Made by a program: the position numbers and the translations under genes
NCBI RefSeq assembly: GCF_047654805.1
Contig: NZ_JASGIV010000001.1
Coordinates: forward strand, 682,001 to 746,000
Direction of reading: 5' to 3'
Origin: Pelomonas sp047654805
GTDB lineage: Bacteria; Pseudomonadota; Gammaproteobacteria; Burkholderiales; Burkholderiaceae_C
Length of the DNA stretch: 64,000 nucleotides
The notes under the pieces: generated by a model
The model's input: the letters and a program-made list of their open reading frames with translations, nothing else
Database searches by the model: none
Told to the model about the DNA's origin: nothing
Shown: in pieces, positions 17,598 through 26,599 of the stretch
Layout of the letters: each line of letters begins with the position of its first letter
Position numbering within the stretch: position 1 is the first letter of the stretch

Positions 17598-18605
17598 TCA
17601 GGCGCCCTTGAGCAGGATCTTGCCTGCGCGACCCGTCTGCTCCGCCGCGGTCATAGCGGCAGCGGCGTCGGCCAGGCCGAACACACCACCGACTGGCAGC
17701 TTCAGCGCGCCGCTGGCGACCTGACGGGCCAGCTCGCCGATCATGCGGGCCAGTTCGGTGGGTGCAGTGGCGGCCAGCCGCTTGCTGCCCCAGAAACCAC
17801 GCACCACGGCCTGCTTGAAGATCAGGTCGCCGCCATTGATGACCAGGGGCTTGAAGGTCAGCGAGCCGAAGGAGATCAGCTCCCCGTTTTCCGCCAGCAG
17901 CGACAGCACCTGCCCCGCGGCTTCGCCGCCGATGGAGTCGATGGCGCGCACGATGGGGGTGCCACCGGCTGCCGCCTTGGCGCGTTCTTGCCAGCCTGGC
18001 GTGTCGGTCGCTACGCCGTTGGCGATGCCGGCCGCGGCCAGGTCGGCCAACGCCGCTTCGCGGCGCACGAGGTTCACCACCCCGATGCCGCGCGCCGCCG
18101 CCAGCGTGGCCAGGACCTTGCCCACGGCACCATTGGCGGCGTCCTGGACGATCCACTGGCCCGATTGCAGCTTCATGTCCTCCAGCAGCATCAGCGCGCT
18201 CAACGGCATGGCCAGCAGTTGGCAGGCGGCCTCGTCGGAGAGGGCGTCGGGCACGGGCACCAACTTGGCAGCCGGGCTGAGGAAGTAATCGGCCCAGGCG
18301 GACTGCGCCGCCGCCGTGGCCACGCGCTGGCCTTGCTTCAGGTCCTGCACGCCATCACCCAGCGCGTCAACGGTGCCCACCGCCTCGGTTCCCGGAACCG
18401 CAGGCAGCGCTGGGCGGTAGCCGTAGACGCCGCGCACGATGGCCAGGTCATGGTTGTGGATGGGCGACAGCCGCATGCGCACGCGCACCTCACCCGGGCC
18501 GGGCGTGGGCAAGAGGCGTTCACCTGCGTGCACCACCTCGGCAGGTTCACCAAAACGATCGATCACGACACCTTGCACAGGGACCATCCTTTGTGGGCTT
18601 GCCAT
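17598..18605 (-). CDS. Medium-chain reductase/dehydrogenase, enoyl reductase-like
   Basis: A 335-residue MDR protein with an N-terminal GroES-like fold (LSPIHNHDLAIVRGVYGYRPALPAVPGTEAVGTV) and a Rossmann domain (VQDAANGAVGKVLATLAA). It lacks the zinc-binding cysteines of alcohol dehydrogenases. This layout resembles the trans-2-enoyl-CoA reductase and quinone reductase branches, which use NADPH. It begins inside the end of the hydrolase gene (43-bp overlap), which ties it to the neutral-lipid operon. A role in reducing an unsaturated acyl or carbonyl intermediate is inference. An alternative ATG lies six codons downstream. Confidence 0.85.
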   Translation of the reverse strand: MASPQRMVPVQGVVIDRFGEPAEVVHAGERLLPTPGPGEVRVRMRLSPIHNHDLAIVRGVYGYRPALPAVPGTEAVGTVDALGDGVQDLKQGQRVATAAAQSAWADYFLSPAAKLVPVPDALSDEAACQLLAMPLSALMLLEDMKLQSGQWIVQDAANGAVGKVLATLAAARGIGVVNLVRREAALADLAAAGIANGVATDTPGWQERAKAAAGGTPIVRAIDSIGGEAAGQVLSLLAENGELISFGSLTFKPLVINGGDLIFKQAVVRGFWGSKRLAATAPTELARMIGELARQVASGALKLPVGGVFGLADAAAAMTAAEQTGRAGKILLKGA

Positions 18606-19321
18606 GCTTCTTCGGGTTGCGACAGGCGTTCCGCCAGCAGCCGCAACACCACGGGATTCGCACCCATGCGATTGTGGCTGCCAGGGACGCGAATGTTCTG
18701 CGCCGCCGGGCCCGTGGGCTGCAGGCTGGCGCGCCAGTCGACGATGCCGTCGCTGCGGCTGTAGATCGAGGTGCAGGGCACCGGCACCGGTTCATTGAGG
18801 CGGGCCATCAGCTCCGGCGCGTAGGCGCGCGGCCCGCTGACCCATTCGTAGATTCGGCGCGCGTTGGACGCATGGCCACGCCCGCCCGCCGGGCTGCCGA
18901 CGGGGCTACCCAGCGACACCACCTGGCGCACGGCCTGCGGCACGCGCTTGGCCAGTTCGCGCGCATAGATGCCGCCCAGGCTCCAGCCCACCAGGCTGAC
19001 CCGGCGGCCCGACTCGCTGTGCAGGCGCCGCAACTGGCTCACGCAGGCTTCCAGCACGCCAGGGCGCGGGCCCAGGTTGCGCCCCTGGCCCCAGGCGTGC
19101 GGCGCCCAACCCTGGGCACGCAGGTAGTGGCGCAACAGCCGGGTCGACGCGTCGGTGGCAGCCAGGCCGGGCAGCACAAGCACGCTGTGCCCGTCACCGC
19201 GCGGCGCCTGGCGCAACCAGGGCCACAAGGCCAACGTCGCGGCGGCCTCCACGGGTGCCCGCAATTCAAGCGCCAGGCGCACCGGGCCGGGCGGTGACAG
19301 CTTGTCCGTTGCGGCCTTCAT
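18563..19321 (-). CDS. Alpha/beta hydrolase, lipase/esterase-like
   Basis: The frame opens farther upstream, but the ATG at 19321 begins recognisable sequence and overlaps the preceding acyltransferase gene by 56 bases. It has the nucleophile elbow GWSLGG in VSLVGWSLGGIYARELA, an oxyanion-side HSVLVLPGLAATD, an acid candidate in YSRSDGIVDW and a histidine in VPGSHNRMG. About 252 residues, no signal peptide. Its place in an operon with acyl-CoA ligase and wax ester synthase suggests an intracellular lipase or thioesterase that turns over storage lipid. The exact substrate cannot be told. Confidence 0.85.
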   Translation of the reverse strand: MKAATDKLSPPGPVRLALELRAPVEAAATLALWPWLRQAPRGDGHSVLVLPGLAATDASTRLLRHYLRAQGWAPHAWGQGRNLGPRPGVLEACVSQLRRLHSESGRRVSLVGWSLGGIYARELAKRVPQAVRQVVSLGSPVGSPAGGRGHASNARRIYEWVSGPRAYAPELMARLNEPVPVPCTSIYSRSDGIVDWRASLQPTGPAAQNIRVPGSHNRMGANPVVLRLLAERLSQPEEAWQAHKGWSLCKVS

Positions 19322-20897
19322 GCGTTGGCCTCCACTGAGCGGCGGCGCGCCGGCTTGGCCTTGGTTGGCCCGTGGCCAAGGCTTTGGGAGGCTCGCGCCG
19401 GGGCCGGGGCACGCGGGCCGCCACATCGGCGCTGGGCTGCTCCGCCAGGGCCGCCGACGCCCCCGCTGCACGGGCGGCGGCAGCCGCCGCTGCGATGAGC
19501 TGGCCCAACTCATGTGCCGCGTCCACCATGTAGTCACCCAGGTCGCCAACGTCAGGCAGCGCGCGCCGGCAGGCGGTGAGCCCGAACTCGACCACGCCGT
19601 TGTAGCTTTGCACCGTGACGTTCAGCGCCACGCCATGCGCCGGAATGGACACTGGCGAATAGGTGGCCACCTTGGCCCCAGCCAGGTAGAACGGGGCCTG
19701 TGGCCCCGGCACGTTGGAGATGGTCACGTTGGCCACGGGCGGCAGCGTGTCGGCCAGGCGCGAGCGGCCGTAGAGCGAGGCCAGCCCGCTCATCAGCCAG
19801 GGCGCGCCAAGGGACGGGAAGTCCATCGGGATCGCGCCCTTGATCTGGCCCGACACCTTCTTGCCACTTGCCGCCGACTCGTGGATGGCCTTCAGCCGGG
19901 CCAGGGGGTCCTTGATGTCGGTGGCCAGGCTGACCATCATGAACGACACCTGGTTGGTCATGTCCTGGTTGCCTTGCTCGCGCAACGACACCGGAACACC
20001 GGCCACCAGGGGCTTGGCCGGCTTGCAGTCGTACTCGGCCAGGTAGCGCCGCAGCGCGCCGGCGCAGATGGCCAGCACCACGTCATTCAGGCTGGTGCCG
20101 CTTGCCTTGGCCATCTGCTTCAAGCCGGCCAACGGCAAGGCGCGGGTGGCAAACGAGCGCTGGTTGGTGATGCTCACGTTCAGCGGCGTGCGCGGCGCCA
20201 ACGATAGCCCCTTGGGCAGCGACAGCCGGCGCTTGCCGGTGCTTTCATCCAACGGCAGCAGCACGCTGCGCGCCGCCCGCAGCATGGTCGGCAAGGCCTG
20301 CACCAGCTTCACGGACTGGCGCACCGTGTTGCTGAGGGCGGCACCGGCCAGTTCAGCCATGCCCAGCTGTTAGCGGTGGGTCTGGCGGCGCGGGCGCGGC
20401 GGCTTCACCACCCGCGGCGTGGCCGTCAGGTCCAGCAGAGCCGTGGCCAGAGCCACGCCAGCCTGGCTGTCCACAGCGGCGTGATGCACCTTGGTGTAGA
20501 CGGCCACCTGGCCGCTGGCCAGGCCTTCGATCACAACCATCTCCCACAGCGGCCGGCTGCGGTCCAGCAGCGGCGAGTGCAGGCGGCCCACCAGGCGTTC
20601 CAGTTGCTCACGTGTGCCGGGGCGCGGCACGATGATGTGGCGCACGTGGTGGTCGATGTCCACGTCCTCGTCGTCCACCCACACCGGGTTGCTCAACTCG
20701 AAGGGCATCAGGGCCAGCTTGCGCTGGAACACCCGCGCCAGATGCAGGCGCTTGGCCACGTGCCGCTTGACTCCTTCGTAGAAGTCACCGGTGTGGCCCT
20801 CGGGCAGGTCCATCACCAGCAGGCTGCCCACGTGCATGGGCATTTCAGGTGTCTCCAGGTGCAGGAAGGAAGCATCCATTCCGCTCAGGTGGTTCAT
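19266..20897 (-). pseudogene. Wax ester synthase/diacylglycerol acyltransferase, split by an in-frame stop
   Basis: Two frames lie in the same register. Bases 20897-20370 encode the N-terminal acyltransferase part (HLSGMDASFLHLET, FELSNPVWVDDEDVDIDHHVR, active-site region KVHHAAVDSQAG with HHxxxD). Bases 20360-19266 encode the DUF1298-type C-terminal part (ITNQRSFATRALPL, TSLNDVVLAICAGALRRYL, ANVTISNVPGPQAPFYLAGA). A TAA separates them, followed by three sense codons and an ATG. Reading through gives about 543 residues, close to the usual family length. A CAA to TAA change explains it simply. The second frame could still start at its ATG. The family condenses acyl-CoA with alcohols or diacylglycerol to make wax esters or triacylglycerol. 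The motif has DS where most have DG. Confidence 0.85.
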
Positions 20898-20928
20898 GTG
20901 CGTCTCCTTGTGTGGCCCGCGGTGCCGG

Positions 20929-22644
20929 TCACTGCGCGTTGCGCGCGGCCGCTTCCTGGTCGACCAGGTCCCTCTTGGACAGCTTGCCGACGGGCGTCTT
21001 GGGCAGGCTGTCGCGGATCTCCAATGCCTGCACCATCTCGTGCTTGCCGATACGCCCGGCCAGGAAGGCCTGCAGTTCCTTCAGCGTGAACACCGCGGCG
21101 CCCGGCTTCAGGGCCACGAAGGCCTTGGGCGACTGGCCACGGTATTCGTCGGGGATGCCGATGACGCAGGCTTCCAGGACCGCAGGGTGCTCATAGAGGG
21201 CTTCCTCGATAACGCGCGGGTAGACGTTGAAGCCGCCGCACAGCAGCATGTCCTTGGTGCGGTCGACGATGCTGAAGTAGCCGTCTTCGTCCATGCGCGC
21301 GACGTCGCCGCTGCGAAAGAAGCCATCGGCTGTGAAGGCCGACCGGTTGGCCTCGGGCGCATTCCAGTAGCCCTTCGTCACGTTCGGGCCGGTAATGCAC
21401 AACTCCCCCGGCTCACCCATGGGCACTTCGCGCGCGGAGTCGTCCAGGGCGCGCAGCGACAGTGTCACGCCGGGCACCGGCATGCCGCACGATCCGGCCT
21501 TTCGCAGCCCATGCACCGGCGTGAAGGTGCCGGCGGGCGCGGTTTCGGTCATGCCCCAGCCCTCGTTGAGGGGGCAGCCGGTCAGGGCCTGGAAGCGCTG
21601 CGCCACCTCGACGGGCAGCGGCGCTCCGCCGGAGCCGCAGTACTTCAACGAGTGCAAGTCCATCTGACTGGCCTTGGGGTGCTGGGCCACCGCCGAGTAC
21701 ATCGTTGGCACGCCGGGGAAGACGCTGATGCGTTTGTCCTGCAGGTCGGCCATGACCGCGTCCACGTCGAAGCGCACGTGCAACACCATCTGCGCTCCGA
21801 TGCGCACCCCCAGCAGCAGGCAGACGCTGAGTGCATAGATGTGGAACAGCGGCAGCACCACCAGCATGCGCTCCTGGCCTTCGGCCAGCACCGGCGGCGT
21901 GCCCTGCGTGGTGATGAAGAATTGCTCGGCCACCGCGGAGAGGTTGGCGTGCGTGAGCATCGCCCCCTTGGCCAGGCCGGTGGTACCGCCGGTGTACTGC
22001 AGCACGGCCAAGGCATCCGCCGGGTTCGCGATCGGGTGCGTCACCAGCGCCGCGGCGTTGTCAAGCAGGCCCATGAAGCTCACGTGGCGCTCGTCGGCCG
22101 GCACGGCAGCCAGCTGCCCAGCCTTGCTCAACTGGGCCCGCGTGGCTTCGCGTGTCGCGCCGAGGTCACTCATGCTGCCTACCACCAGCTTCTTCAGCCG
22201 CGACGCACCCAGCAGGCGGCTCATCTGCGGGTACAGCGTGGTCAGGTCCAGCGTGAAGAGAATGTCGGTGCGGCTGTCCTCCACCTTGTGCGCCAGCACC
22301 CGCTCAGCGTCCAGCGGCAAGTAGTTGACCACCGTGCCACCGGCGGTCAGTACGGCGAAAAACGCGATCGCGTAGTGCGGTGTATTTGGCAGGTACAGCC
22401 CGACGTGCACGCCTGGGCCCACGCCGAATTGCTGCAGGCCCGCTGCCAGTCGATCAACCAGATGGCCAAAATGGCGGTAGTCGATGACCTCGCCCATGAA
22501 GTCGAGCGCCGGTCGATCCGGCCAACGGCGCACGGCGTCGCGCAGCAGTCCATCCGCCGGCGTAGCGGGCAGCGGCGCATCCCACCGCATGCCGGGCGGG
22601 TAGTGGCGGGGCCATCGGTGGGACAAGGCGGGTGCGTCGTTCAT
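20929..22644 (-). CDS. AMP-forming long-chain acyl-CoA ligase
   Basis: The ATG at 22644 (MNDAPALSHRW) is preferred to the longer frame start because conserved sequence begins there. ANL-family motifs: the P-loop YTGGTTGLAKGAMLTH, NEGWGMTETAP, the adenylate motif GFFRSGDVARMDEDGYFSIVDR, and the C-terminal lysine region LPKTPVGKLSKRDL. About 571 residues. It activates fatty acids to acyl-CoA with ATP and would supply the acyltransferase 31 bases downstream. It heads the lipid operon and is divergent from the Crp/Fnr gene now displaced by IS66. Confidence 0.93.
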   Translation of the reverse strand: MNDAPALSHRWPRHYPPGMRWDAPLPATPADGLLRDAVRRWPDRPALDFMGEVIDYRHFGHLVDRLAAGLQQFGVGPGVHVGLYLPNTPHYAIAFFAVLTAGGTVVNYLPLDAERVLAHKVEDSRTDILFTLDLTTLYPQMSRLLGASRLKKLVVGSMSDLGATREATRAQLSKAGQLAAVPADERHVSFMGLLDNAAALVTHPIANPADALAVLQYTGGTTGLAKGAMLTHANLSAVAEQFFITTQGTPPVLAEGQERMLVVLPLFHIYALSVCLLLGVRIGAQMVLHVRFDVDAVMADLQDKRISVFPGVPTMYSAVAQHPKASQMDLHSLKYCGSGGAPLPVEVAQRFQALTGCPLNEGWGMTETAPAGTFTPVHGLRKAGSCGMPVPGVTLSLRALDDSAREVPMGEPGELCITGPNVTKGYWNAPEANRSAFTADGFFRSGDVARMDEDGYFSIVDRTKDMLLCGGFNVYPRVIEEALYEHPAVLEACVIGIPDEYRGQSPKAFVALKPGAAVFTLKELQAFLAGRIGKHEMVQALEIRDSLPKTPVGKLSKRDLVDQEAAARNAQ

Positions 22645-22736
22645 GGCGCGGTCTTGTGGCCGTTGCAGCCACGGGGGAGCGAGGACCCGATCAGCATAGG
22701 GGCGAGCATCGAGCCAGATTGTCTGGCGCAGGACAC

Positions 22737-22749
22737 TTGTTCCACACAA
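22737..22749. promoter_or_regulatory. Candidate operator, TTGT-N5-ACAA palindrome
   Basis: TTGTTCCACACAA lies about 93 bases upstream of the acyl-CoA ligase start and, before the IS66 insertion, lay about 100 bases upstream of the Crp/Fnr start. TTGT/ACAA half-sites are the type bound by some Crp/Fnr proteins. One short match is weak evidence. Confidence 0.3.
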
Positions 22750-22884
22750 CCATCCGGGCTAACCCCGAGGTCGAGGCCGCGGAGCGCAGATGACCATCGC
22801 GATCACGAACGCTCAATCTATGTTCCGCACTTTGTTTCTCTCGTAAGCGTGGCCTGACGGCCCTCTTGACGGAAGCGCGGTAGC

Positions 22885-23403
22885 TCAGATGTCTAGCACG
22901 TGGCGCAGCAGCCCAAAGCCCACGCGCCACTTGGTGCCGTCGCCCGGATCGATGCTGGCGGTGCGCTCGTTGATGCGCACGATGGTGCCCACCACGGTGT
23001 TGAGGTACTTGTCCTCGAAGGCGACCTTCTCGCCGCAGCGGAAGTCGTTGCGCGTCGGTCGAGGTGCTGCGGGCGCTGGTGCGGCGTCGGCTTGCCGCGC
23101 TGCCGCGTTGGGCGCCGGCGGCTCGATGGCCGCATAGGGCAGCTTCCACTCGCGACGCTCGCGCAGGTCCTGCAACGTGACCTGGGTGTCGCGCAGGGCC
23201 ACGACCTTGCCTTCACGCAGACTGCCGTCGCGCCAGTCGAGGAAGCGCACGGTCTGGCCCAAGTGCATGTCCTTGCGGACCGCGATGATGCGTCGCGGGT
23301 CGGCCAGCAGTCGCTCGATCAGTGTGCTGAGCTGGAACAGCTCCAGGCTGCTGGCCTGGTGAAGGACATCAAGCAGGCGTGGATCGATGCTCGGCCCGCT
23401 CAT
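22885..23403 (-). CDS. IS66 passenger protein of unknown function
   Basis: A 172-residue frame downstream of tnpC, inside the element, with its start overlapping the tnpC stop by 4 bases. It has a helical N-terminus (LLDVLHQASSLELFQLSTLIERLLAD), two small beta-rich halves that look like repeats (LGQTVRFLDWRDGSLREGKVVALRDTQVTL and FRCGEKVAFEDKYLNTVVGTIVRINERTASI, in blocks), and a Pro/Ala linker. The repeated halves suggest two SH3-like or KOW-like barrels. It is not one of the standard IS66 proteins. I do not know its role. Confidence 0.7.
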   Translation of the reverse strand: MSGPSIDPRLLDVLHQASSLELFQLSTLIERLLADPRRIIAVRKDMHLGQTVRFLDWRDGSLREGKVVALRDTQVTLQDLRERREWKLPYAAIEPPAPNAAARQADAAPAPAAPRPTRNDFRCGEKVAFEDKYLNTVVGTIVRINERTASIDPGDGTKWRVGFGLLRHVLDI

Positions 23404-24971
23404 GCCGCCGCGCGCACTTCTGCGCCGGTGCGCGGGCTGTCGATGTTCCAGGGCAGCAACTCGTCGATGCGGTTCACCGGATGGTCGGCGATGCGCTGCA
23501 GCACCTCGCGCAGATAGGCCTCGGGGTCGAGTCCGTTGAGCTTGGCGGTCTCAATCAGGCTGTACATCGACGCCGCCCGCTCGCCGCCCGCGTTCGAGCC
23601 CATGAACAGGTAGTTGCCGCGCCCGAGCGCCACGCCGCGCAGCGCGCGCTCGGCAGCCGAGTTGTCGATCTCGATGCGACCGTCGTCCACGTCGCGCGTC
23701 AACGCCCTCCAGCGCGCCAGGCTGTAGCGGGCCGCCTTGGCCAACTCCGACTTCGTCGACACCTGAGTCAGCATCCCCTGCAGCCAGCGATGGAACGTCT
23801 CGAGCAGGGGGCCGGCCCGCGCCTGCCGCTGCTGGCGTCGTACCTCCGGGGCATGACCTCGGAGGTCAGCCTCCACCGCGTAGAGTGCCTGGATGTGGCG
23901 CAGCGCCTGCGCCGCAAGGCCCGTGTCGTCACGGCACTGCTCATACAGATCCCACCACGGTCGCCGCGCGTGAGCCCAGCAGGCCGCTTCGACCACGTGG
24001 CCGCCGTCATAGAGGGCATTCCAGCCGCCGTAGGCATCGGCCTGCAGGATGCCGCGGAAGTCGCGCAGGTGGCGCTGCGGGTGTTCGCCCTTGCGGTCGG
24101 CCGAGTAGCGGAACCAGACGGCCGGCGGCGCGCTGTCGCCCGCGGGCCGGTCGTCGCGCACATAAACCCACAGCCTGCCGGTGCGTGTCTTGCCTTCGCC
24201 AGGCGCCAGCACCTTGACCGGCGTGTCGTCGGCGTGCACCTTGGCCGCGTGCAGCACGTGCCGGCCCAGCGCGGCAACGAGGGGATCGAACAAGGAGTGG
24301 ACCTGCTCCACCCAGCCGGCCATCGTGCTGGGGTCGATCTCGACGCCCTCGCGGGCGTAGATGCGGCTCTGGCGGTGCAGGGGCGCGTGATCGCAGTATT
24401 TGGACACCGTCACATGGGCCAGCAGCGCCGGGCCGGCGAGGCCTCGCGCAATCGGCCGGCTCGGTGCACAGGCCTGAAAGATGGCCTCGCACTGCGTGCA
24501 CGCCAACTTGGGCCTCACGGTGCGGATGACCTTGAAGCGCGCCGGCACGTACTCCAGGTACTCCGAGACGTCGGCGCCAATGCTGCGCAGCCGGCCACCG
24601 CAGGCGGTGCAGCCACAGGACTGGCCCGCGACGTCGTGATGCGCCGGGCTGGTGGCGGGGCGAACTTCGCGCTGTTCGCGAGGCAGGTGGTCTGGCAGGC
24701 TGCGGTCGATGCTGCCCGCGTTGGCGGCTGGCACCGTGGTCTTGCGCACCGGGAGCTGCTCCAGCGCGATCGGCTCGATGAGGCTGGCCTGGAGATCGAA
24801 GCGCTCGCTGGAGACTCCGAACTCCGCACGCACGCGTCGCGCCAGTTGCAGCTTGAGCTTGTCGACCATCAGCTTGAGTCGTTGCACCTCGTTGGCGCTG
24901 GCGCGCAGTTGCTGCTTGAGCAGTTGCGCGTCGTCGGGCAGTTGGCTGATCGGGTCGATGTCCTGCGGCAC
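23400..24971 (-). CDS. tnpC: IS66 transposase TnpC
   Basis: A 523-residue transposase. The N-terminal coiled coil (LLKQQLRASANEVQRLKLMVDKLKLQLA) is followed by a zinc-finger region (CGCTACGGRLRSIG, CTQCEAIFQACAP). The DDE catalytic core has Asp in HADDTPVKV, Asp in LQADAYGGWN and Glu in IDNSAAERALR. The length and motif order are normal, with no stop or frameshift. The frame begins with GTG. Confidence 0.95.
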   Translation of the reverse strand: MPQDIDPISQLPDDAQLLKQQLRASANEVQRLKLMVDKLKLQLARRVRAEFGVSSERFDLQASLIEPIALEQLPVRKTTVPAANAGSIDRSLPDHLPREQREVRPATSPAHHDVAGQSCGCTACGGRLRSIGADVSEYLEYVPARFKVIRTVRPKLACTQCEAIFQACAPSRPIARGLAGPALLAHVTVSKYCDHAPLHRQSRIYAREGVEIDPSTMAGWVEQVHSLFDPLVAALGRHVLHAAKVHADDTPVKVLAPGEGKTRTGRLWVYVRDDRPAGDSAPPAVWFRYSADRKGEHPQRHLRDFRGILQADAYGGWNALYDGGHVVEAACWAHARRPWWDLYEQCRDDTGLAAQALRHIQALYAVEADLRGHAPEVRRQQRQARAGPLLETFHRWLQGMLTQVSTKSELAKAARYSLARWRALTRDVDDGRIEIDNSAAERALRGVALGRGNYLFMGSNAGGERAASMYSLIETAKLNGLDPEAYLREVLQRIADHPVNRIDELLPWNIDSPRTGAEVRAAA

Positions 24972-25033
24972 GAACCTCAGTGTGCAACGGGCTCAGCGTG
25001 TTGGCATCGGGATCACTCCCGAGAAGGCATCGG

Positions 25034-25381
25034 CTATGCAGCCAGTTGAGGTGAGCTCGTGCGCATCGGCATGCGCCAATCGATGCCTTCGAGCAGCATC
25101 GACAGTTGTGCGGCGCTCAGGGCCACGCGGCCATCGACGGCCTGGGGCCAGACGAAGCGGCCGCGCTCCAGGCGCTTGGCCAGCAGCATCAAGCCCTGGC
25201 CGTCGAACCACAGCACCTTGACGATGTCGCCGCGCCGACCGCGGAAGACGAACACGTGGCCGTCGAAGGGGTTCTCGGCCAGCGCCGTCTGGACCACGGC
25301 GGCCAGGCCGTCGAAGCCCTTGCGCATGTCGGTGTGGCCCGCCACGAGCCACACCCGCGTGTTTGCCGGCAGGCCAATCAT
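25034..25381 (-). CDS. tnpB: IS66 accessory protein TnpB
   Basis: A 115-residue protein with the family signature TDMRKGFDGLAAVVQ, FVFRGRRGDIVKVLWFDGQG and LLAKRLERGRFVWP. It overlaps the end of tnpA by 4 bases, as usual in IS66. TnpB is needed for transposition in this family but its exact biochemical job is unsettled. Confidence 0.95.
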   Translation of the reverse strand: MIGLPANTRVWLVAGHTDMRKGFDGLAAVVQTALAENPFDGHVFVFRGRRGDIVKVLWFDGQGLMLLAKRLERGRFVWPQAVDGRVALSAAQLSMLLEGIDWRMPMRTSSPQLAA

Positions 25382-25770
25382 GCGCGCAGCATGCCCAGCA
25401 CCAGGCGCAGCTGTGCTGAGTCCACTTGGCCTTGCACGCGAAGGATGGCTCCGCTGATCTCAATCTCGAGCGTCCCGGTGGCGCGCGACACCGACTCGGG
25501 CGGCGCTTGGGTAGTTGCGGCCTCGGACACGATCGTCACCGGCAGCAACACAGGTGCGCCGGACTGCCAGTGCCCCAGCTTCATCCAGTGCCGCAACTGA
25601 TTGGCATTGACGCCGTGCCGCAACGCCAGTGCAGCCACCGATACGCCAGGCTTGTTGGCCTGTTCGACCAGCCAAGCCTTGAACGCCGAGGTGTACAGCC
25701 GTTTGCCATTGCGCATGACCCGCTCGACCATCGGGCCTGACCACTCAGGGGTGTGTCCATTGTTCTGCAT
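25378..25770 (-). CDS. tnpA: IS66 accessory protein TnpA
   Basis: A 130-residue protein with an N-terminal helix-turn-helix (YTSAFKAWLVEQANKPGVSVAALALRHGVNANQLRHWM) and a C-terminal IS66_Orf2-type tail. It is the first gene of the element, 60 bases from the right inverted repeat. It probably binds the element ends or regulates expression. Confidence 0.93.
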   Translation of the reverse strand: MQNNGHTPEWSGPMVERVMRNGKRLYTSAFKAWLVEQANKPGVSVAALALRHGVNANQLRHWMKLGHWQSGAPVLLPVTIVSEAATTQAPPESVSRATGTLEIEISGAILRVQGQVDSAQLRLVLGMLRA

Positions 25771-25841
25771 ATGGACACATGCTGGCCTGGCCCCATTACG
25801 GCTTCAAGAGGGCCTTGAGGCCACGCTTACTTTCTCTCCCG

Positions 25842-26597
25842 ATGGTTGATACGCCCAACGCCGCGTCCCTCCGCACCTGGATGCAGGGGGACAAGTGGTT
25901 CCGAAACTGCGACAGGGCCATGCAGGACGCTCTGCTGGCCCACGGCCGCCACCGCAGCCTGGCGCCGAGTGAGCGCCTGTTCGCCCAGGGCGAACCAGGG
26001 GGCGGGCTGTTCTGCGTGATGTCGGGCTCGCTGACCGTGCAGTCGGTCGACGCTGAAGGCCAGATGCCGGTGCTGGTGGTGCTCACGCCCTTTCACTGGT
26101 TCGGCGAGCTCTCGTTCACGGATGGGCTGCCACGCTCACACGACGCAGTGGCAGACGTGCCCTCGCAAGTCTTCAGTGTGCCGCGCGAGCCCTTGCTGGC
26201 TTGGCTGGAAGGCCATCCACGGCATTGGCGAGACATCGCGCTGTTGGCGGTGGGCAAGCTGCGCACCGCCTACAAGGTGATGGACGAAGAAATGCGCCGA
26301 CCGCTGACGCAGCGCATCGCGCGGCGCCTGTGGCTGGCCTTTCACGGCTGGGGTTGGCGCCAGGACAACCCGGTGCGCTCAGTACTGTGGTCTCAGGACC
26401 AGTTGGCCCGCATGCTGGGCAACGGCCGGTCCAGCGTGAACAGGTCCTTGCGGGAACTGGAAAGCGGTGGAGCGGTCCGGCTGCGCTACGGCGCGATCGA
26501 GGTGCTGGACTCCGCGCTACTGCGTCTGGCTTGTGATGGCATGCTGGATCCGCTTGTGGCGCCCACCTTGACCTGCTCGGGAATTCCGAGACAGTAA
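25842..26597 (+). CDS. Crp/Fnr-family transcriptional regulator
   Basis: A 251-residue protein with an N-terminal cyclic-nucleotide-type beta-barrel (RLFAQGEPGGGLFCVMSGSLTVQSV, FGELSFTDGLPRSHDAVAD), a dimer helix, and a winged helix (WSQDQLARMLGNGRSSVNRSLRELESGGAVRL). No Fnr-type cysteine cluster is present. The start ATG lies only 4 bases after the IS66 target duplication, so its native promoter and ribosome site are now about 3 kb away. Expression would depend on outward transcription from the element or be lost. Before insertion it was divergent from the lipid operon, which it probably regulated. No ribosome site is visible at this start. Confidence 0.88.
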   Translation: MVDTPNAASLRTWMQGDKWFRNCDRAMQDALLAHGRHRSLAPSERLFAQGEPGGGLFCVMSGSLTVQSVDAEGQMPVLVVLTPFHWFGELSFTDGLPRSHDAVADVPSQVFSVPREPLLAWLEGHPRHWRDIALLAVGKLRTAYKVMDEEMRRPLTQRIARRLWLAFHGWGWRQDNPVRSVLWSQDQLARMLGNGRSSVNRSLRELESGGAVRLRYGAIEVLDSALLRLACDGMLDPLVAPTLTCSGIPRQ

Positions 26598-26599
26598 TT

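Larger units (their letters stand above)
22843..25830 (-). mobile_element. IS66-family insertion sequence with 8-bp target duplication
   Basis: A 2988-bp element with inverted repeats starting GTAAGCGTGGCCT at both ends; the ends continue GACGGCCCTCTTGACG and CAAGGCCCTCTTGAAG. The target duplication TTTCTCTC flanks it (22835-22842 and 25831-25838), the 8 bp expected of IS66. It carries tnpA, tnpB and tnpC plus a fourth frame at the distal end. All frames are open, so the element looks complete and recent. Confidence 0.95.

Noticed and set aside
20791..22857. 688-codon plus-strand frame opposite the acyl-CoA ligase
   Set aside because: The minus strand encodes a complete ANL enzyme; the plus frame is compositional.
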